From contig JABLUY010000003.1 of assembly GCA_013306675.1 (NCBI GenBank), positions 70,896 through 134,895 of the forward strand: a stretch of DNA of 64,000 bases, read 5' to 3'. The position numbers were made by a program, and so were the translations under genes. Each line of letters opens with the position of its first letter. The first letter of the stretch is position 1. Source of the DNA: Thraustochytrium sp. TN22 (lineage: Eukaryota; Sar; Bigyra; Thraustochytrida; Thraustochytriidae). This document shows, piece after piece, positions 20,543 to 32,966 of the stretch. Below the pieces are notes generated by a model. That model made no database searches. It saw nothing but the letters and a program-made list of their open reading frames with translations, and was not told the origin of the DNA.

Positions 20543-20556
20543 GACGTCATGACGTC
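20543..20556. promoter_or_regulatory. CRE-like palindrome
   Basis: GACGTCATGACGTC is a perfect 14-bp palindrome made of two overlapping ATF/CREB-like half-sites (TGACGTC). It lies about 540 bp upstream of the MINDY start, in an A/T-richer stretch than the flanks. Binding by a bZIP factor is possible but unproven. Confidence 0.35.
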
Positions 20557-20833
20557 GTGCACTCTGCAGGAGCAACTTGGCTTCGGGCGAATCGAAGTCG
20601 CAGCCAATGCGCACCGTGGCCCGCAAGCCCTCGTCACGCTGCTAAGAAATTGCCAGTCATCCGAGTCATGATGACATTGACGCGCTGCGACATGCTCACA
20701 ATGTCGTCAAGCTCAGCCTGAGCTGAGTCGCGACCTGCGTTGGCGGTCACGAGCCGCGACCGTGCTCTCTCTGCACGCGGTGTTCCACTTCTTCGCCGTT
20801 TCGCACAAAGCGCTGGAGCAAAAGAATGAGATC

Positions 20834-20932
20834 GACGGCGCGCGGCTTTTGTTGACGGCGTGCGGCTTTCGTGAACGGCGTGCGGCTTTTGTCGACGGCG
20901 TGCGGCTTTCGTTGACGGCGTGCGACTTCGTA
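20834..20932. repeat. 20-bp tandem repeat, about 5 copies
   Basis: The unit GACGGCGTGCGGCTTTCGTT, with small changes (TTTTG versus TTTCG), is repeated about five times with a 20-bp period. It lies 160-260 bp upstream of the MINDY-family start codon. The period is not a multiple of three, so it is not coding-like. Confidence 0.8.
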
Positions 20933-21092
20933 CGACTCGGGCTCGGGCGTCTCACATGTTATAGTTCGTTAGCCGCCAGGCCGCCGCGGCGAGGATCGAA
21001 GGAGAGAACGATCAACGCACGAAGCCCAATCAAACACCCAACCCGAGAGAGTCTGCGGCGCGGGCGCGGCGAGGCGCGGCGAGGCGGGCAGG

Positions 21093-22610
21093 ATGGCGGA
21101 GCAGTTGCAGAGCATGACGGGCATGTCGGCGGAGGAGGCGCAGAACTTCCTTGAGATGGCGGGCGGCGACATGGAGACGGCGGTGAACCTGTACTTCTCC
21201 ATGATGGGCGGCGGCGGCGGCGGCGGCGGCGGCGCGGAGGCGGCGACGGCGTCGGGCCCGGCGTACCTGCGCGAACTGGGCCTGGAGGGAGTGCTGTTCG
21301 AGGAGGCGCCGAACGAGGCGTGGCGAGAGCAGCGCGTGGACTGGTTCGAGAATGGCGTGGGCCTGGTGCAGCACAAGAACGGGCCATGCGGCGTGCTGGC
21401 GGTGCTGGAGGGCTTGGTGGCCGCCGGACGGCTGCAGCGCGGCGACACGGTGACCGGCAAGCGCGTGGCCAACGACGAGCTGGCGTATGTCATGGCGTCC
21501 GCGCTCTCGCTGTGCGCGCGCGAAGCGGGCCACGGCGAGGCTACGCTGTGCACGTGGCGCGACGGCGCCGTTCACGACGGCATGCAGGCGGAGAGCATCA
21601 AGCTGGACAAGATCGAGGCAGCCGTCCTGGACTCCATTGACCAGTACACGAGTGAGGGCTTCTTGGAGCTCTTCGTGTGCAGCTGTGTGCTCTCGCACGG
21701 CGTGGACCAGGTGCGCCAAGAGGTGCTGGGCGGCGGCGGCGAGCTGCCGCTGATTGTGGGGCGCAACCAGCTGTGCACGAGCGAGCTCATGATGCTGCTG
21801 CTCACGGGCCACGGCGCTGGCGGCGTGGGCGCCTATGCCCTGGGCGGCGCCAAGATGTCGCTCGACGTGCCCACGGGCGTCGGCCTGCTCAGCTTTAGTG
21901 AGCTCGAGACGGGCGTGCCCGTGCACGACAGCCTCAAGTCGCCCTCGCAGCCCGTGTGGGTGCTGCACTCGGGCGACCATTTTACGCTGCTCTTCGCGGA
22001 CGAGCCGCTCTCCTCGTACAAGCCGCCGCTGCAGCTCTGGCACTTTAACGGCCTGCCTCCCGCGGGTCCGCGCATGGCGCAGCTCGAGGTGCACGGCGAT
22101 CGCGAGGCCGCGCCGGCACCCGATCAGCACCGCGAGCCCTACTTCAAGCCGGTCGAAGGCGAGATCGAGGATATTGTTCAGGCGCACCCGGACGACCGCG
22201 CGCAGCACCCGGACGACTGGCGCCGCTGGCGCTTTGAGGCCGTCCTGGCCATCAACGACCCGTCTGTCACGGGTCCGGACCGCCCGGCCGACCTCCCGCC
22301 GCCCGTCGTCTTCTCGCTGGACTCCAGCAATGCGCCGGCGCCCGACCAGCCCTGGCGCTGCGCTTCATGCTACCACACGCGCTTCGAGACCATGTGCTTT
22401 GGCCAGAACGACGCCGGCACTACCACCTGCCAGTACTGCGGTCAGAGCCGCCAGGACGCCGGCTACTCCATCTGGCTCGCCTTTGACGATCTCCCCCCTG
22501 ACTGGCAGCGCAAGATGAACCGCCGCCACGCCCCCAAGATTGTGCCGCTGCTCCACACCAAGTGGCCCGACAGCGACGTGCGCTGCGCCGACGGCTTGCC
22601 CAGCTGCTGA
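21093..22610 (+). CDS. MINDY-family deubiquitinase with UBA and zinc finger
   Basis: The 505-residue protein is a MINDY-3/4 type (DUF4205) cysteine protease that trims Lys48-linked ubiquitin chains in known members. Residues 1-37 resemble a UBA domain (MSAEEAQNFLEMAGGDMETAVNLY, shown here in part), followed by a Gly linker. The catalytic cysteine is Cys99 in QHKNGPCG, and the catalytic histidine is His296 in HSGDHFTLLF. Both contexts are diagnostic. After the catalytic fold comes an extra RanBP2-like zinc finger with W-R-C-x-x-C and C-x-x-C pairs (about 421-450). A conserved tail with PKIVPLLHTKWP follows. The start codon follows ggcagg at the first ATG and keeps the UBA intact. The gene is intronless. 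It shares with NBR1 next door a link to ubiquitin-dependent degradation. Confidence 0.9.
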   Translation: MAEQLQSMTGMSAEEAQNFLEMAGGDMETAVNLYFSMMGGGGGGGGGAEAATASGPAYLRELGLEGVLFEEAPNEAWREQRVDWFENGVGLVQHKNGPCGVLAVLEGLVAAGRLQRGDTVTGKRVANDELAYVMASALSLCAREAGHGEATLCTWRDGAVHDGMQAESIKLDKIEAAVLDSIDQYTSEGFLELFVCSCVLSHGVDQVRQEVLGGGGELPLIVGRNQLCTSELMMLLLTGHGAGGVGAYALGGAKMSLDVPTGVGLLSFSELETGVPVHDSLKSPSQPVWVLHSGDHFTLLFADEPLSSYKPPLQLWHFNGLPPAGPRMAQLEVHGDREAAPAPDQHREPYFKPVEGEIEDIVQAHPDDRAQHPDDWRRWRFEAVLAINDPSVTGPDRPADLPPPVVFSLDSSNAPAPDQPWRCASCYHTRFETMCFGQNDAGTTTCQYCGQSRQDAGYSIWLAFDDLPPDWQRKMNRRHAPKIVPLLHTKWPDSDVRCADGLPSC

Positions 22611-23005
22611 CGTGCATGCAAGCTGCACTTCGAAAGCAACGCGGGGGTGAAGCGCGCTCTTCTTTTTTCAGCACATCTCAAGTTCGAAGGTGGTGGTGAT
22701 ACCCGGTACCACGGTATGGTAGTGTGGTGTATTCCTTTTGCGTTGGAGCCAACAAGCTGAATATCATTTCTTTCCATCACTCTCGATTGTGACACTCACT
22801 CTGACGGAGAAATATGTGTTCGCTCATGGCTGCTCAGCAAGCTCAGCAAGAGCCGCAAAGAGCGCTTGCCTCGTTCTTTACCCTGTTTTGGGCTCGCCCG
22901 GCTGAGCTCAACTCACGGGTCTGCCAGTGATTGTACGCTCGCTCGCGCGGCGGCACGCGCTGGCGGCAAACCGGCCGGCCGCGCGTGTCCTGCGCGCAGA
23001 GGCGC
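22611..23005. other. Intergenic region between co-directional genes
   Basis: This 395-bp A/T-richer gap holds the 3' end of the MINDY gene and the presumed promoter of the TIR-NACHT-WD40 gene. An open frame joins the downstream gene from a TTG at 22931, but no ATG precedes 23006. I see no further element. Confidence 0.5.
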
Positions 23006-26000
23006 ATGGCGGACCACGTGGCGAACCCGATGCGAGTGCTCGTGTCGCGGCACGAGCGCCAGGACACCAGCGCCCTGGCGGCGTGGTTCGCAGCTCGCGA
23101 GGATGCCCTGGACATGAGCTTGGTGCTCGGCGGGCCCGTGGACGCCTGCGACGTGGTGCTCGTGTGCTTGTCCGGAGCGTATTGCAAGGCGTTGGAGAGC
23201 GGTGCCGGAGCCGGGAGCAGGTGCTGCGAGGAGTTTGTGTACGCCGCGATCCGCATGCCCGGACGCATGGTCGCCGTCGCCATGGACGAGCAAGTGCCCG
23301 ACGCCGCGCAGTGGACGGGGCCGCTCGCAATCGCTCTCTGTTCGGGGCAGCCCACCCTGCGGCTGTATGACATGGCAGACATGGACAGCGTGCTGGGTGC
23401 GTTGGTGCTTCAACTCCGGGCCACGACGTCGGTCGCTGCGCTCCAGTCGCCTTGCGATGGGCCACACGGCGGGCCACGGGAGACGATGTTCCCGTTGGAG
23501 GGCTTTGACCCGGGCATCGAGGCGCGGGCCAAGGCTATGGAGCACGCCGCAGATACTCGCGCTTGGATGTACGACGAGATTGACACATGGGCGCAGCAAC
23601 GCCAATGGCAGCGACGCGTGCTACACGTGGTGGGACCGGCGGGGGCCGGCAAGACCGTGGCCCTCGCCAAGCTGTGCGCCCAGGAAGGGATCCTCGGGTA
23701 CCCAAGGCAAGAGGTGCGCCGCGGGTCGCGCACGTATCGCGTGACGCATAGGCTGTCGGAGCCAAGGAGGAGCCGGCGGCCCTACAAGGTCGGCGCGGCT
23801 CACTTCTTCCAGCGCGCCAACGACCATGCCAGCGACCTGCTGGTCTGCCTCCAGTCGCTGGCGAACCAGCTGTGCTTGGTGTTGCCCGGCCTGCGCCGAT
23901 ACATGCTCGAGAAGTTGCCCGAGCCCCAGCTTGCCAGTGTTCAAGAGGACATGTGGCGCGACTTCTTGGATCCGGTGGCCTTCTTCAGAGACGTGTTGGC
24001 CCAGCCGTGTACTCAGGTGACACTGCCAGCTGCGCGCATCGTTGTCGTGCTAGACGCTGCGGACGAGGTCGACCCAAGGCAGCGAGAAGCTCTTTGGACC
24101 ATCATCCAGACCGAGTGGTCGCGCGCAATGCCCCACTGGCTCGGGCTCATCGTCTCCTCGCGCCCTGGCGCCCTCGTGAACATGCCTGCTGTGGTGGCCC
24201 TCCAAGGGGCGAGGAACGAGGCCGACCTGGAGCGCTGGGCGAGCATCTTGCTCCGCCCCCACTTTTCGCGGGAGGAGCACCGCCGCCTACGCGTCGTCAT
24301 CGACCTGGTCCTGCGGTGCTCCGCGGGCTGCTTTTTGCACACGAGCATACTGCATCGTCGTTTGCGCTGTTGCAGCAACGGGCCAGCGCAGTCGGCGCAA
24401 ATTGAAGACCTCGTGCTCCCTGGCCTCGGGACCATGTTCGCTCGCTGCCTCGAGGACCTGTTGACAGGGCCTCTGCTGCAAGGCAACCGGGAGCGTTACC
24501 GTCGGCTCATGGGCGCCGTGAGCGTGGCGCGGGCGCCGCTGCCAGTCCACATTCTCGAAGCGGTGCTCGGTCTGGACGCGCACGAGACGCGCGAGCTGGT
24601 TCGCAGCGCCTCGCCGCTGCTGGACGCGCCGCTTGACGACGCCGTGCGCCTTGTGCACTCGTCCCTGGCCAGCCTTTTGCTGATTGGGGCGCGCCATGCA
24701 GGTTCTCCTCTTGCCATCGACGCATCCGAGGCCCATGGCTGCATGGCGGGCGCGCTTGCAAGAATCCCGCACGAGCCCTTCGCGCGGAGGCATCTGCTGT
24801 ACCACCTGGTCAAGAGCGGGAGCATAGACGCCGCGATAGACCTCCTGGACGAGCTGAATTGGGTCCAGGAGGCGTCCGAGGTGCCAAGCTTGCTCACGCG
24901 GGACCTCATGCGACTCGGACTGCTGGAAAAGAGCACGACCGCAAGGCTCCTGTTTTGGGCCAGCCGCGCGCTGGAGAAGGACCCGCGCGAGCTGCCGTCA
25001 CAGATCCTGGCTCGCCTCGGGCCACAAGGCCGGAGCCAGCAGCTCAGCGCGCCCACCGGGGCGGCGTGCTGGCTGCGGCCCCTGAGGTGCAGTCTCACGC
25101 GCCCTTGCGACGCGCTTCTCTTTAAGCTGCACGCGCACACCGCGCCAGTCAACTGCGTCGCCCTGCAGGGCGACCGCCTCGCGTCAGGCGCGCACAACGG
25201 CACCGTGCGGCTTTGGGACGTGCGGACCAGGCAGCTCCTGCGCGTCGTGAGCCCGGAGACCGGAGGTGCGGAAATCAAAGCCTTGGCGCTGGACGGCGAC
25301 CGCGTGGCCTGCGGGACGTCGCGCGGAAGCCTGCACATGTGGTCCGCCAAGAGCTTCGGGGGCCATCTGTACACGATCCAGGCCGTGGAAGCCGGGGAGG
25401 TGGCCGCTGTGATCCTGCGGAGCAACCGCCTGTACGTGGCCTGCTCAGATGCAGCCGTGCAGGTCCGGGATGCGGGGTCCGGTGACCTGGAGCGCGTGCT
25501 CCGAGGCCACGCATCCTGGGTGATGAGCATCGCGGTGCAGGGCGGCTGCCTCGTCTCCGGGTCGCGGGACAACTCGATCCGCATCTGGGAGGAGCGCACG
25601 GGCGCGCTGGTCCGCGTGTTGGAGGGCCACACCGACTGGGTGGCGTGCGTCGCGCTGCACGACAGTCGCCTGGTCAGTAGCTCCTGGGACCGCACGGTGC
25701 GCGTGTGGGACGTGAGCACCGGGCAAAGCCTTCGCGTCTTCTCTGGCATGGTGTCGGCCGTGCGCAGCGTCGTGCTTGAGGGCTCGCGCGTGGCCGCGTG
25801 CTTTGGCCGTGAACTGCGCGTCTGGGATGCTGACACTGGCCAGACGCTGCACGAGCTCAAAGCCGGCCACGACGACGACATCATGGGCATTGCGATGCAG
25901 GGGGGGCGCATCGTCTCGGGGTCCAGGGACAGGACGCTGTGCGTGTGGACGGCGGGCGGCACGCCACGAACAGTGGACAAGCACGTGGGCCACGTTCTCT

Positions 26001-26929
26001 CGTTAGTGGCGACCCCGGCCAGCGTGGTGTCCAGCGGCTTAGACGCGGCCGTGTGCGTGTGGGACGTCAGCACGGGTGCGCGGCGGCACGTCCTCAAGGG
26101 CCACACTGGGCCGGTGTGCAGCTTGGCTGTGGACGGGACGCGTCTCGTGTCTGGGTCGTGGGACTCGAAAGTCTGCGTCTGGGATCTCGACACCGGCGAG
26201 CTCGAGCGCTGGCTCGAGGGCCATGCCGACACGGTCACCTCCTTGGCGGTGGAGGGCACTCTGGTGATTTCAGGGTCGGCGGACCGCACGGTGCGCGTGT
26301 GGGACGCGCCGTCCGGGGAGTTGTTCTGGGTGCTGCAGGGCCACGCACGGCAGATCGCGGGCGTCGCGGTGCAGGCAGGCCGCATCGTGTCCGCGTCCCA
26401 CGACCGTACGCTTCGCATCTGGGATGCCTCCGCCGGGACCTGCCTGCTCACGCTGGAGGGCCACGTCGCCGGGGTGACCTGCGTCACGCTAAGCGCCGAC
26501 CACGTGATCTCCGGGTCCATGGACGGCACCATCCGGTTTTGGAACCTAGACACGGGGGAGCCATGCGGCGTGCTCGACGGGCACGAGCGACCTGTCAGGC
26601 AGGTCATGATGCACGAGGACGGCATTCTCCGCAGCGTCGACGCGGGTGCCATCGCGTTCACGTGGCGGCCGGGGCAGGCGCCAGCCATGCGCCGGACCGT
26701 GGGCAACGACCGACACGTTTTCGCGCCAGGGTCCGACGGCGTCGGCTTCACCACCGACTACAAGATCTTTCGCCACGCGATCGTCGCCGATGACGTCCTT
26801 GCGCTAGGCGACAGTCGCGGCAACGTGCACATCCTGCAAGTTGAGGAGACCGCAGAGGGGAGAGTGGACAGCGACAGCGGTGACAGAGTGCTGTCGTGGT
26901 GTTGGAGCGAGGCTCAAGAGAGAACATGA
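23006..26929 (+). CDS. TIR-like / NACHT / WD40 STAND protein
   Basis: This 1307-residue intronless protein has the layout of a STAND signalling ATPase. Residues about 9-105 look like a TIR domain: a strand VVLVCLSGAYC (50-60), then CCEEFVYA with Glu75/76 at the position of the TIR NADase glutamate, then VAVAMD. Its box 1 is degenerate. The NACHT has a P-loop GPAGAGKT (210-217), Walker B VVVLDAADEVDP (about 350) and an SSRP sensor (about 389). An all-helical arm follows to about 690. Residues about 708-1270 contain 14 WD40-like repeats, enough for two seven-bladed propellers (GH ... VSGSRDRTLCVW types). In fungi, animals and bacteria such proteins sense ligands through WD40 repeats and oligomerise. 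An immune or cell-death role is inferred. The first ATG is 23006; upstream frame starts only at TTG. Confidence 0.85.
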   Translation: MADHVANPMRVLVSRHERQDTSALAAWFAAREDALDMSLVLGGPVDACDVVLVCLSGAYCKALESGAGAGSRCCEEFVYAAIRMPGRMVAVAMDEQVPDAAQWTGPLAIALCSGQPTLRLYDMADMDSVLGALVLQLRATTSVAALQSPCDGPHGGPRETMFPLEGFDPGIEARAKAMEHAADTRAWMYDEIDTWAQQRQWQRRVLHVVGPAGAGKTVALAKLCAQEGILGYPRQEVRRGSRTYRVTHRLSEPRRSRRPYKVGAAHFFQRANDHASDLLVCLQSLANQLCLVLPGLRRYMLEKLPEPQLASVQEDMWRDFLDPVAFFRDVLAQPCTQVTLPAARIVVVLDAADEVDPRQREALWTIIQTEWSRAMPHWLGLIVSSRPGALVNMPAVVALQGARNEADLERWASILLRPHFSREEHRRLRVVIDLVLRCSAGCFLHTSILHRRLRCCSNGPAQSAQIEDLVLPGLGTMFARCLEDLLTGPLLQGNRERYRRLMGAVSVARAPLPVHILEAVLGLDAHETRELVRSASPLLDAPLDDAVRLVHSSLASLLLIGARHAGSPLAIDASEAHGCMAGALARIPHEPFARRHLLYHLVKSGSIDAAIDLLDELNWVQEASEVPSLLTRDLMRLGLLEKSTTARLLFWASRALEKDPRELPSQILARLGPQGRSQQLSAPTGAACWLRPLRCSLTRPCDALLFKLHAHTAPVNCVALQGDRLASGAHNGTVRLWDVRTRQLLRVVSPETGGAEIKALALDGDRVACGTSRGSLHMWSAKSFGGHLYTIQAVEAGEVAAVILRSNRLYVACSDAAVQVRDAGSGDLERVLRGHASWVMSIAVQGGCLVSGSRDNSIRIWEERTGALVRVLEGHTDWVACVALHDSRLVSSSWDRTVRVWDVSTGQSLRVFSGMVSAVRSVVLEGSRVAACFGRELRVWDADTGQTLHELKAGHDDDIMGIAMQGGRIVSGSRDRTLCVWTAGGTPRTVDKHVGHVLSLVATPASVVSSGLDAAVCVWDVSTGARRHVLKGHTGPVCSLAVDGTRLVSGSWDSKVCVWDLDTGELERWLEGHADTVTSLAVEGTLVISGSADRTVRVWDAPSGELFWVLQGHARQIAGVAVQAGRIVSASHDRTLRIWDASAGTCLLTLEGHVAGVTCVTLSADHVISGSMDGTIRFWNLDTGEPCGVLDGHERPVRQVMMHEDGILRSVDAGAIAFTWRPGQAPAMRRTVGNDRHVFAPGSDGVGFTTDYKIFRHAIVADDVLALGDSRGNVHILQVEETAEGRVDSDSGDRVLSWCWSEAQERT

Positions 26930-27237
26930 GTGAGAGATTGAAATCTCAGATCCAAAAGATGAGCTTTTTTCTCTTCGAAAATGCAAGACTTGATTGAGCT
27001 AGTCGTAGCGCAAAGGCGGAGCGCGGACGAGAAGGAGTAGAAGCACACATCCCTTTGGCGATCAAGTCTGCAATCCGTGCGAACCGGACGCGGTCATCAT
27101 GACACGTCTCATGTTGGGAGACGGCCACGACGGCACATCAAATCCGTGCACCAGAACAGACATCGAACGCCGGAGGAAGGTGCGCGCACTCGGCGACAGG
27201 GGGTGTAGTAGGAAGACCCCAGCAGCCAACCGCGCGC
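26930..27237. other. Convergent intergenic region
   Basis: This 308-bp gap between the ends of the STAND gene (+) and alpha-tubulin (-) holds both 3' ends. No gene or repeat stands out. Confidence 0.5.
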
Positions 27238-30227
<2,990 letters not shown>

Positions 30228-31019
30228 TTAGGCGAAGTTGACATGCTGGACCTCGCAGGCAGTGCCGTAAAAGCCGGTGAAGCACGAGCAGGCGCCGGTG
30301 TCGTAGTCGCACGAGCCACGGCCGGAGCATTCCCTGCCAGACTCGGAGCCGTAGCCCTCCATGGGGTCAGTGGAGGTGGGGCACTGGTGCATGGAGCAGT
30401 CCGGGCCCATGAAACCCTCGTCGCAGTAGCAGCCGGCGCTGGTGGTGGCATCGAAAGCGGAGGAGTAGGTGAGTGCGGAGGTGTCGTACTCGAAGTTGGC
30501 GTTGTTGTCCACCACCTCGGAGACGAGGTCCTTGAGGAGCATGCACTTGCCGTGGTTGTTGCAGTTGTTCGGGCAGGTGCGGCGGCCGCAGTTCTTGCCG
30601 GTGAAGCCGGTCTGGCAGGCGCACTCGCCGGTGGCGCGATCGCACGTGCCGACACCGGAGCACTCGGCGATCTGAGTGTGGAGCCACGTCACGCCGGCGC
30701 TGACCTCGTTGAGCGGCAGGCCGCCCACGGCCGGGCCGCTCGGGCACGTCTTGAGGGAGCAGTCCGGAGCGGTGTAATCGTAAACGTCCTGGCCGTCCTC
30801 GGTGCGGAGGAAGCAGGTGCACGAGTCCTTCTTGGCTACGGAGGTGTCATAGCCCGGCGCCGAGGCGGTCGGCTTGAACGGGTTGAGCGGCGTAGACGAG
30901 AAGGTCGCGGCGTAGTTGGTGCAGCGGCCATGGCCGGAGCACGCATTCGGGCAGGCGGCATCGCCGCGCTGCGCCAGAGCGAGGGCCACAACGGCCACGA
31001 GCATCGCCTTGTACTGCAT
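30228..31019 (-). CDS. Secreted EGF-like module protein
   Basis: The 263-residue protein has a signal peptide (1-21, cleavage near GDAA) and then only cysteine-rich modules. The first is CPNACSGHGRC. Next are CSGVGTCDRATGECACQTG, FTGKNCGRRTCPNNC and CYCDEGFMGPDCSMHQCP, and finally CSGRGSCDYDTGACSCFTG. The G-x-x-G-P-D-C-S-x-x-x-C-P and C-S-G-R-G-x-C-D-Y-D-T-G signatures are typical of tenascin-like EGF repeats that are numerous in stramenopile surface and mastigoneme proteins. There is no transmembrane segment. A flagellar mastigoneme or cell-wall role is inferred from this style and from the neighbouring axonemal genes, but is not proven. The ATG at 31019 is unambiguous; a CTG repeat (31051-31082) lies in the 5' leader. 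Confidence 0.85.
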   Translation of the reverse strand: MQYKAMLVAVVALALAQRGDAACPNACSGHGRCTNYAATFSSTPLNPFKPTASAPGYDTSVAKKDSCTCFLRTEDGQDVYDYTAPDCSLKTCPSGPAVGGLPLNEVSAGVTWLHTQIAECSGVGTCDRATGECACQTGFTGKNCGRRTCPNNCNNHGKCMLLKDLVSEVVDNNANFEYDTSALTYSSAFDATTSAGCYCDEGFMGPDCSMHQCPTSTDPMEGYGSESGRECSGRGSCDYDTGACSCFTGFYGTACEVQHVNFA

Positions 31020-31047
31020 CTTGCCTTTGGAGAGCGCTGGAGGTAGC

Positions 31048-31082
<35 letters not shown>

Positions 31083-32966
31083 GGTTCTGCAAGTGCAAGT
31101 GCACGTGCACGTGCAAGTCCAGGTACAGGCGCTGCTTCAGGTGCTACCGCTCGCGCGACGCGGTCCTGGCTCCGCACGAGACTGCAGGAGGAATGCGGCT
31201 TTGCTCGCAGTGACTGTTTGCTTTGCTTGCTGCCGGCTCAAGCCCCTTGCATGCATGGCCCTGCCGGCTGGCTGGCCAACTCAGGCCGCGCTCGCCTCGT
31301 TCGCTCCCATCTCACCGGCCTCTCTTCAACGATCACTTCGCCCCGAAACCGTTGAGCGCGGCTGCCACCGTACGCAGCTCGCGGCCCGCCTTGACGCAGG
31401 CTCGTCGCGCAGAGTCCTCTAACCTGCGACCCCCGGACGTCCGTTGGGGTCTCGCGCGCCTCGCGTTTGCCCTCTCGTCGGCCCCTTCCGGCGAACGGGG
31501 GGGCGAAGTCGGCGGGCGGTTCGCGCAACGGGCGGGAGGCGCGCCCGAAACGGCCAGCGCAACGCCAGCCGCGGCGAGCTGGGCGGCGGCGCCCATGTCG
31601 GCATCGGGGCCTCTGTCGCTGCCGGCACGCGCGAGCTGGCGGCCAGGATGTCGAGCGACTCGAGCCGAGTCGAGCGAGCGCTCGCGGAGTCGCGGCTCGC
31701 AGAGAAAACTCGAGTCAGAGAGCCTCTCTGCCGGACGGAGCGATCTGCTCGGCCGAGCCAGCGCAGCCTCGGAGCGGCTCCGTACTCCTCCTTCGAGTCG
31801 CCGGCCGCCCCGAGGCGGTCTTTCCTGCCGTGGTGCTGCTGCTTAACGCGAGCGCGAGATGCGAGATGCGACGAGGACGAGCTCGACTTGAAGCGGCTGC
31901 GCGGGGTCGTCCAGCGCGGCGACCAGCGCGGCGCCGCCCCGGGCCGGCGGGCCTGGCAGGTCGGCGCGGCGCGCTGGCCAGGCGCTGGACGTAGCCAGCT
32001 GGCCGCCGAGTTACCTCCAAGTAGCAGGCTTGTCGTCGTAAGTTGTCGAGCATCTTGGAGGAAGTCGGACACCTCGTTGGCTGCGGCGCGCGGCCAGCTC
32101 GGCTGTGCCAGTGTGCCAGCTCCTGAGTCCTGACAGACAGCGAGCGCCGCGTGGCACAGCGGTGAGCGGCGAGCGCGTCTGCGGCCGACGAGCCTCGCCT
32201 CTAGCTAGCTAGCTAGCTCCTCGCGTGCCGTGTTGGCGTGCGGCGGCGCCAGCTCCAGCTCGCCAGCCTGACAGAGCTCGCTCGTCGTGGCACGTGTGCC
32301 AGCCAGCCTTCTGCGCCTCGCTTCGGGCCTCGCTCGAGTCGGGCCTCGGGCCTCGCTCGAGTCGAGTGGACGCTGCCGCGCCGCGCACGCGGCGAAGGGC
32401 GCCTCGACGCCTCCATCCGGGTCCGAGTCCGAGTCCGCCGGCGCCTCGTCGCTCACGGATGAGCGGCACGCGCTGCGAGTGCGCTCGGCGTGTGCAAGCT
32501 GCTGCCTGTCATGATAATGGACACGGGAGCGGAGGCGCGACCCTGAGCCGGAGGCGCGCCGGCGGCGGTCCCAGGTCGCCGCGCTGAGCGCGCTCTGCTC
32601 TGATGAGCTCGCCGCCGAGTCGCGGCGCGGCGCGCGGCGCGGGCCCGAGTCCGCGGCGGCGGCGGCGGCGCGCCCCGGCCAGAGCAGGGCAGCCCGGAGC
32701 GCGCAGCGGGAGGCACGGCGCGCCGCGCACCGCATGCCGGCCAGCGGCGGCCAGCGGAGACGTAAGCGGCGCGTCCCGGTGGCCGCACACGCGGGCGGCC
32801 AGTAGCAGCGCGGGGGTAGTAGGCTAGAGGCGGAGGTAGAGCAGGGCGAGGTACTTCTGGCGGCGGCGGCAAACCTGCATCGCGTCCGGCAGCGCGGCGA
32901 GCAGCGGTCGGGCCCGGGCCGGCGCGTGGCCAGGGAGGAGGAGGAGGAGGAGGAGGAGGAGGCGAA
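31020..32966. promoter_or_regulatory. Divergent intergenic region (EGF/choline transporter)
   Basis: This 1.95-kb gap contains a CTG tract (31051-31082), a GCAAGT/GCACGT-rich stretch (31087-31115) and TAGC repeats (32201-32218). A GAGTCC hexamer cluster lies at 32421-32437, and a GGA run (32934-32962) ends four bases before the transporter start codon. Overlapping open frames on both strands at 31419-32133 are biased in composition and not called. Confidence 0.5.

Larger units (their letters stand above)
19305..21092. promoter_or_regulatory. Long divergent intergenic region (NBR1/MINDY)
   Basis: This 1.79-kb gap separates divergent genes. It contains a GCT repeat (19411-19436) and GC-rich sequence to about 19800. 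GAGTCC/GGACTC hexamer clusters lie at 20025-20050 and 20084-20106. A GCTGCCTG tandem tract (20142-20174), a 14-bp palindrome (20543-20556) and a 20-bp tandem repeat (20834-20932) follow. A biased open frame on the minus strand (19292-20122) is not convincing as a gene. Confidence 0.5.

Noticed and set aside
22931-23005. N-terminal extension of the STAND protein
   Set aside because: The extra 25 codons start from TTG; the first ATG is at 23006.
31419-32133. Open frames on both strands between the EGF and transporter genes
   Set aside because: No motif, strong composition bias, and no credible start context.
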